This document shows, in pieces, positions 14,584-18,519 of a stretch of 18,519 nt of DNA (the stretch's first letter is position 1; each line of letters begins with the position of its first letter). The notes beneath the pieces were generated by a model. That model was not told where the DNA came from and did no database searches. It saw only the letters and a list, made by a program, of their open reading frames with translations. This DNA comes from Acidimicrobiaceae bacterium. GTDB taxonomy: Bacteria > Actinomycetota > Acidimicrobiia > Acidimicrobiales > UBA8592. The translations under genes and the position numbers were made by a program. The stretch spans positions 26,614 to 45,132 of the forward strand of contig PBMJ01000011.1 of NCBI GenBank assembly GCA_002722525.1, written 5' to 3'.

Positions 14584-14656
14584 TGGCCCGTAGTTCAACT
14601 GGCAGAACGCCTGGTTTTGGTCCAGGAGGTTGCAGGTTCAAGTCCTGCCGGGCCAG
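14584..14656 (+). tRNA. tRNA-Gln (anticodon TTG)
   Basis: The 73-base cloverleaf folds cleanly. Acceptor TGGCCCG pairs with CGGGCCA; the anticodon stem CCTGG/CCAGG encloses loop TTTTGGT with anticodon TTG, reading CAA (and CAG by wobble); the T arm contains GTTCAA with stem GCAGG/CCTGC. The U1-A72 end pair and discriminator G73 fit tRNA-Gln. The 3' CCA is not encoded (the DNA continues CAA). The gene sits upstream of prs. Confidence 0.96.
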
Positions 14657-14768
14657 CAACGAAGCTTTGGAATAAAACAAAATGCAACGAACCCCTGAAA
14701 TCATCTGATAGAAATGGGTTTTCGATCTACGATTTAAATACCCTGACTTGATTCAAAGGAATTTCAAT

Positions 14769-15749
14769 ATGGAATTAGTAACCAAGAAGCGCTTGCACTT
14801 AATTTCTGGAAGATCCAATCTGCCTTTAGCGCAAGAAATCGCAGACCAACTTGGTGTCGAGCTTGATGAGCCAAATCTAGCTGAATTTGCAAATGGAGAG
14901 ATTCACTGCAGATTCAGTGAATCTGTTCGAGGAGGGGATGTATTTATTATCCAAAGTCACTCTGCTGCAACAGATATGACCATAAATGATTCAATTATGG
15001 AACAGCTAATAATGGTTGATGCGGCTCGACGCGCATCAGCGAAGCGCATAACGGTAGTCTGCCCTTTCTATGGTTACGCAAGGCAGGATAGGAAATCCGA
15101 AGGAAGAGAACCGATCACAGCGCGCCTATTGGCTAATCTCTTTATCGCTGCAGGTGTCAGCAGGATGGTTTCGGTAGATCTGCATGCAGGCCAAATACAG
15201 GGATTCTTCGATAAACCAGTCGATCACTTAACTGCTATGCCAGTACTTGTGGATTATATGCGAACTTTTGGAGATGATTTAGTTATCGTTTCTCCAGACA
15301 CTGGAAGAGTGAAAGTCGCAGAAAGATATGCATCCGAACTAACCGCAGACTTGGCAATAGTCCATAAGCGCCGCATCAAGAGTCAGAAAAATCGTGTTGA
15401 GGCTGGAGATGTACTAGGCGACGTAGATGGGAGAGTCTGCGTCTTGATTGACGACATGATCGACACAGGCGGGACCATCGTGGGCGCGGCTGAGCAGCTT
15501 GCCGATAGAGGAGCTAAGGAAGTGTATGCCTGCACGACCCATGGTGTTTTCTCTGACCCAGCTATAGAGCGCCTTGAAAATTCAGTAATCAAAGAAGTCG
15601 CCATGACTAACACCCTGCCGCTTCCTGAGGAGAAAAATATTTCGAAAATTAAAATACTATCTGTCGCCTCGATAATAGCTAACGCATTAGATGCTGTTTT
15701 TGAGGATACAAGCGTAAGTGAAATATTTGGGGGGAAGCATTTAAGCTAG
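14769..15749 (+). CDS. prs: Ribose-phosphate pyrophosphokinase (PRPP synthetase)
   Basis: 326 residues from ATG 14769. The enzyme makes PRPP from ribose 5-phosphate and ATP for purine, pyrimidine, His, Trp and NAD synthesis. Motifs: FANGEI (40-45), CPFYGYARQDRKSEGREPI (98-116) covering the ATP-binding loop, catalytic-region DLHAGQIQGFFD (137-148), SPDTGRVKVAERYA (175-188), VHKRR (198-202), and the PRPP-binding loop CVLIDDMIDTGGTI (224-237). The ATG is chosen over a TTG at 14748 because AAAGGAA lies seven to eight bases before it and the resulting N-terminus matches the family. In many actinobacteria glmU lies directly upstream; here tRNA-Gln takes that place. A stem-loop separates prs from rplY. 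Confidence 0.95.
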   Translation: MELVTKKRLHLISGRSNLPLAQEIADQLGVELDEPNLAEFANGEIHCRFSESVRGGDVFIIQSHSAATDMTINDSIMEQLIMVDAARRASAKRITVVCPFYGYARQDRKSEGREPITARLLANLFIAAGVSRMVSVDLHAGQIQGFFDKPVDHLTAMPVLVDYMRTFGDDLVIVSPDTGRVKVAERYASELTADLAIVHKRRIKSQKNRVEAGDVLGDVDGRVCVLIDDMIDTGGTIVGAAEQLADRGAKEVYACTTHGVFSDPAIERLENSVIKEVAMTNTLPLPEEKNISKIKILSVASIIANALDAVFEDTSVSEIFGGKHLS

Positions 15750-15751
15750 GT

Positions 15752-15781
15752 GTCTGTCGAGGAACACAACGATAGACTTTT
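15752..15781 (+). terminator. Stem-loop after prs, weak terminator or attenuator
   Basis: GTCTGTCG (15752-15759) pairs with CGATAGAC (15770-15777) through eight pairs including one G-U. A 10-base loop lies between the arms and TTTTC follows. It begins three bases after the prs stop codon and ends 60 bases before rplY. The short U-tract implies partial termination, so read-through into rplY-pth-mfd is likely. Confidence 0.5.
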
Positions 15782-15840
15782 CATCTGGTAGAAATCTGCA
15801 AACCTCAACCGAGATTATTACAAGCAGGGAGAAATAGGCA

Positions 15841-16533
15841 ATGGCTGAACTGGTACTGAATACAGAAGAAGGTCGTGATCTGGGAAGTCGTTCGACGAGG
15901 CGGCTCCGTCGCGAAGGGCGAGTCCCAGGCGTCTTATATGGATTGGGACAAGACCCAATGTCCTTTAGCGTAAACTACGCAGATCTACGCGGGTCCCTAA
16001 CAACTGATGCAGGGTTAAATGCACTTATAGAAATTGAAATAGGAGGATCTAAACACCTATCAATATTAAAAGACCTCCAACGTCATCCAGTTCGAGATGA
16101 AGTCATTCACGTTGACTTTGTTCGGGTAGACCCAAATGAAGAACTCTCTGTTGATGTCAGACTCGTTATGACCGGAGATGCCAAAAAGGTCCGAGATGAG
16201 AACGGAATGGTTGATCAAACTATGTTCAGCCTTTCTGTGCTTTCACGCCCCCAATCCATACCCAATGAACTATTTGTAGATGTTTCCGATCTTGAGATCA
16301 ATTCATCTGTACGCGTTGGGGATATCACTTTGCCAGAAGGGGTCCGAACTGAAGTTGACCTTGAGGAGACGGTTGCAGTTGGAACTGTCACTCGTTCCAC
16401 TATGGAGGCCATGGCAGCTGAAGCGATGGCTGAAGCCGCCGCTGAAGAGGGCGAAGAAGGCGAAGAAGGTGCGTCCGATGAGGGTGAAGTTTCTGCCGAC
16501 GATGGAGAAACTTCAGCCGAAGATGGCGAATAG
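15841..16533 (+). CDS. rplY: 50S ribosomal protein bL25 (CTC-type, long form with acidic tail)
   Basis: 230 residues; binds 5S rRNA in the large subunit. The N-terminal 5S-binding domain is clear: GSRSTRRLRREGRVPGVLYG (about 16-35), LKDLQRHPVRDEVIHVDFVRV (about 76-96). The C-terminal CTC domain follows (ELSVDVRLVMTGDAKKVRDENG; INSSVRVGDITLPEGV) to about residue 185. The last 40 or so residues are an Ala/Glu/Asp-rich tail (MAEAAAEEGEEGEEG, then DEGEVSADDGE), disordered and strongly acidic, as in other long CTC proteins. GCAGGGAG lies about 10 bases before the ATG. It heads rplY-pth-mfd, with pth starting eight bases after its stop. Confidence 0.95.
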   Translation: MAELVLNTEEGRDLGSRSTRRLRREGRVPGVLYGLGQDPMSFSVNYADLRGSLTTDAGLNALIEIEIGGSKHLSILKDLQRHPVRDEVIHVDFVRVDPNEELSVDVRLVMTGDAKKVRDENGMVDQTMFSLSVLSRPQSIPNELFVDVSDLEINSSVRVGDITLPEGVRTEVDLEETVAVGTVTRSTMEAMAAEAMAEAAAEEGEEGEEGASDEGEVSADDGETSAEDGE

Positions 16534-16541
16534 CTAGTTCC

Positions 16542-17150
16542 GTGCGGCGAAAAAGACGCACTAGAAAGACTTTCAGCGGATCAACAGATTATCTCGTTGT
16601 TGGACTTGGAAATCCGGGAAAGAAATATCAAGGAACAAGACACAATATCGGCGCAGAAGTAGTCCACTCTCTTGAAGAACACTTCGACGTCCGTTTACGG
16701 AAAAGCAAAGCTCTCGCTCTTTGCGCCGAAGTCAAATCCGAAAATCAGAATCTAGTTATTGCAATACCCGAAACCTACATGAATGAGTCTGGACTATCTG
16801 CCAGAAAGCTAATGGATAGATATAGCATCTCTGAACCCTCTCAACTAGTCGTCATCCACGACGAATTAGATCTCCCAGTAGGAAAAATAAAAATAAAACT
16901 TGGAGGTGGCCTTGCTGGCCATAACGGTCTCAAATCTATCGAAAATCACCTTCATTCCAGAGAGTTCGCTCGGATCCGCATTGGCATTGGAGCTATTCGT
17001 GAGGGACAGAGAGGCCGAGACTTCGTCTTAAGTCGTCCAAGCAAGGACGATAGACAAGCATTGCTCCACTCCAAATCGATGGCTATCGACGCTCTTGAAT
17101 ATATCCAAAGACACGGCTACCAGGCGGCGATGAATAAGTTCAACGCGTGA
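16542..17150 (+). CDS. pth: Peptidyl-tRNA hydrolase
   Basis: 202 residues from GTG 16542. Pth cleaves peptidyl-tRNA released from stalled ribosomes and recycles the tRNA. Conserved active-site residues are present: Asn24 (GLGNPG), catalytic His34 (GTRHNIG), Asn81 (ETYMNESG), Asp107 (IHDELDLP) and Asn128 (GGGLAGHNG). The segment FARIRIGIGAIREGQRGRDFVLS completes the fold. Compared with the E. coli enzyme there are about 14 extra residues at the N-terminus, very basic (MRRKRRTRKT). No other start codon lies between the GTG and the first conserved strand, so the extension seems real. There is no Shine-Dalgarno, and expression probably depends on coupling to rplY eight bases upstream. The stop overlaps the mfd start by four bases (GTGA). 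Confidence 0.95.
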   Translation: MRRKRRTRKTFSGSTDYLVVGLGNPGKKYQGTRHNIGAEVVHSLEEHFDVRLRKSKALALCAEVKSENQNLVIAIPETYMNESGLSARKLMDRYSISEPSQLVVIHDELDLPVGKIKIKLGGGLAGHNGLKSIENHLHSREFARIRIGIGAIREGQRGRDFVLSRPSKDDRQALLHSKSMAIDALEYIQRHGYQAAMNKFNA

Positions 17151-18519
17151 GCTTCAGATCTATCCTAAACGCTCTTGGGGAAGAAGAATCTATCCTCGCG
17201 CTTGCCCGTCCTTCCATCCAAAGCATCTGTGTCCCCGAAAATGCTCAAGCTTGGGCTATCGCTTCATATATCCACCTCACTAGAGTCGAAACTCTATTTG
17301 TTGTGACTCCAACCATTGAGGAAGCTTCGAACCTTCACGCTGACCTTGGTTCAATGCTCGCCGATACACAAGTAGAACTTTTCCCAGCTTGGGAAATACT
17401 CCCATTTGAGCGGGTCAGTCCGACCCTGAACACCATGGGGCAGCGAATCAAAATTGGATGGGAGCTTCGAAACGCTAAAGGCCCAAAGGTTATCGTTTCG
17501 CCCATTAGAGCTACCACCCAGATCATTGCCCCAAACAAGGAGATCAAGCCAATTGTAGTGTCACGTAATGATGTCATTGACCTTCAAGAAACACTCGAAA
17601 AACTCATTCAAATGGGATACAGAAGAGTAGGCCAAGTAGAGAATAGGGGAGAGGTCGCAAATCGGGGATCCATACTTGACGTGTACCCTACTACCGCTCA
17701 AGCTCCGGTAAGGATAGACCTTTGGGGAGACGTAGTTGAGCGACTCGGGCAATTCTCAGTTTCTGATCAGTTGACAATTGCTGAAAAAGAACAAGTTCAA
17801 ATTTTCCCTGCGCGTGAACTCCTTCCTTCAGAATCTATAAAAAATCGAGCCATGCGTCTAATCTCTTCTGACCCTTGGGGTCGAGCTCATTGGGAAAAAA
17901 TTGCTGCCGGAGAAATATTTGACGGGATGGAATCGTGGCTTCCTTGGGTAGTAGATAAAGAAGAAACTATCCTTGATTACCTCCCCAAAAGCAGCAGGTT
18001 AATTTTCATAGATCCAGAGAGATCGAAGAGAAAAGTTGAAGAACTCTCTCACGACGAGAGCCGAATCGTTCCTGTATTATCCCAAACATGGAATATTCAG
18101 AACGAGGCCCTGACTAGGCGGCTGCATGTACCATTTGAAAGGATCTTCCAACAAGCGCCAGTTCCAGTTAAATCAATCAAGTCTTTCTCTGAAGAAGAGA
18201 GTCAGCCTGCGCTTAGGGCTAAAAGATGGCAACTAATAAGGCCAAGTAGCTCATTCGGTAAAGAGATACAACATTTGCTCGATCAAGATTACTCAGTTTA
18301 TGCCATCGCTAATTCAAGAAAAACCAGAAAAGCATTCGGAAAATCAATTGAACGGGAGGGAATTAAAACTGAGATTCTTGAAACGCTAGACCACCCAGAC
18401 TCCAGCCGGGCAGTTTACGTGCTTGATGGGCCTATCAGCCAAGGAGTTATCTTCCCCGCTATGAGAATCGCAGTTATATCTGAAGAAGACCTGACTGGGA
18501 GAAAACAATCAAAAAGGAC
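17147..18519 (+). CDS. mfd: Transcription-repair coupling factor Mfd, N-terminal part
   Basis: 457 codons of an open frame that runs off the right edge; full Mfd is usually 1100-1200 residues. Mfd displaces RNA polymerase stalled at DNA lesions and recruits UvrA. The visible part covers the UvrB-like module and following domain: LFPAWEILPFERVSP (79-92), then MGYRRVGQVENRGEVANRG (156-174) and SILDVYP (175-181). As in other Mfd proteins, the N-terminal module lacks a Walker A motif. The UvrA-contact and domain-3 stretches diverge more. The helicase motor and the polymerase-interaction domain lie beyond the window or at its edge. It starts at GTG 17147, overlapping the pth stop by four bases, which indicates translational coupling. 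The pth-mfd adjacency recurs in bacteria. Confidence 0.93.
   Translation, partial: MSFRSILNALGEEESILALARPSIQSICVPENAQAWAIASYIHLTRVETLFVVTPTIEEASNLHADLGSMLADTQVELFPAWEILPFERVSPTLNTMGQRIKIGWELRNAKGPKVIVSPIRATTQIIAPNKEIKPIVVSRNDVIDLQETLEKLIQMGYRRVGQVENRGEVANRGSILDVYPTTAQAPVRIDLWGDVVERLGQFSVSDQLTIAEKEQVQIFPARELLPSESIKNRAMRLISSDPWGRAHWEKIAAGEIFDGMESWLPWVVDKEETILDYLPKSSRLIFIDPERSKRKVEELSHDESRIVPVLSQTWNIQNEALTRRLHVPFERIFQQAPVPVKSIKSFSEEESQPALRAKRWQLIRPSSSFGKEIQHLLDQDYSVYAIANSRKTRKAFGKSIEREGIKTEILETLDHPDSSRAVYVLDGPISQGVIFPAMRIAVISEEDLTGRKQSKR

Noticed and set aside
14519..14704. Minus-strand 61-codon frame containing RQDLNLQPPGPKPG
   Set aside because: It is the antisense of tRNA-Gln. This phrase is a well-known spurious protein annotation arising from tRNA genes.
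14748..14768. TTG start for prs
   Set aside because: The ATG at 14769 has a Shine-Dalgarno at proper spacing and matches the family N-terminus.
16280..16537. Plus-strand 85-codon frame inside rplY
   Set aside because: It is an out-of-frame shadow whose lysine-rich end comes from the GAA-rich acidic tail of bL25.

Overview
The window looks like chromosome from a low-to-mid GC (mid-40s % by eye) member of the Actinomycetota. The evidence is the gene order rsmI-metG-tatD-cell wall hydrolase-ksgA-ispE followed by prs-rplY-pth-mfd, which is the familiar actinobacterial arrangement, with rpfB normally in the hydrolase slot. Two tiny basic genes also fit: they read as the actinobacterial ribosomal proteins bL37 and bS22. 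The low GC and compact spacing suggest a streamlined, perhaps marine, lineage such as an Acidimicrobiia relative. That placement is inference. I see no insertion sequence, prophage, CRISPR array or other mobile element.

Region 1 (1-5003, minus strand) is an ABC importer of the BMP/Nup (nucleoside-type) family. A BMP lipoprotein is transcribed first. A perfect 14-bp stem-loop follows, then the double ATPase NupO and the overlapping permeases NupP and NupQ. The first codons of another lipoprotein gene lie at the left edge. Region 2 (5096-6876, plus strand) is a two-gene operon divergent from the importer: a TetR-family regulator and a ferritin-like di-iron oxidase/oxygenase with a complete E...ExxH...E...ExxH ligand set and unknown substrate. 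An inverted repeat overlaps the promoter of the pair and is the obvious candidate operator.

Region 3 (6998-14261) starts with the bL37 gene on the minus strand, then runs on the plus strand: ychF, rsmI, metG, tatD, a membrane-anchored lytic transglycosylase, ksgA and ispE. The genes serve translation and ribosome maturation (YchF, RsmI, MetRS, KsgA), nucleic acid turnover (TatD), cell wall remodelling, and isoprenoid synthesis. The transglycosylase appears to begin at a rare CTG codon, with a good Shine-Dalgarno and a good promoter in front. Region 4 (14292-18519) holds bS22 on the minus strand, then tRNA-Gln(TTG), prs, rplY (bL25 with an acidic tail), pth and the start of mfd, which runs off the right edge.

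Several start codons are better placed at sites other than the longest reading frame (nupQ, nupO, tatD, the transglycosylase, ispE, prs); each case is explained in its entry. The most rewarding points are the two very short ribosomal protein genes, the CTG-initiated transglycosylase in the rpfB slot, and the TetR/di-iron oxidase pair with its operator. Nothing here amounts to an obviously new multi-gene system.
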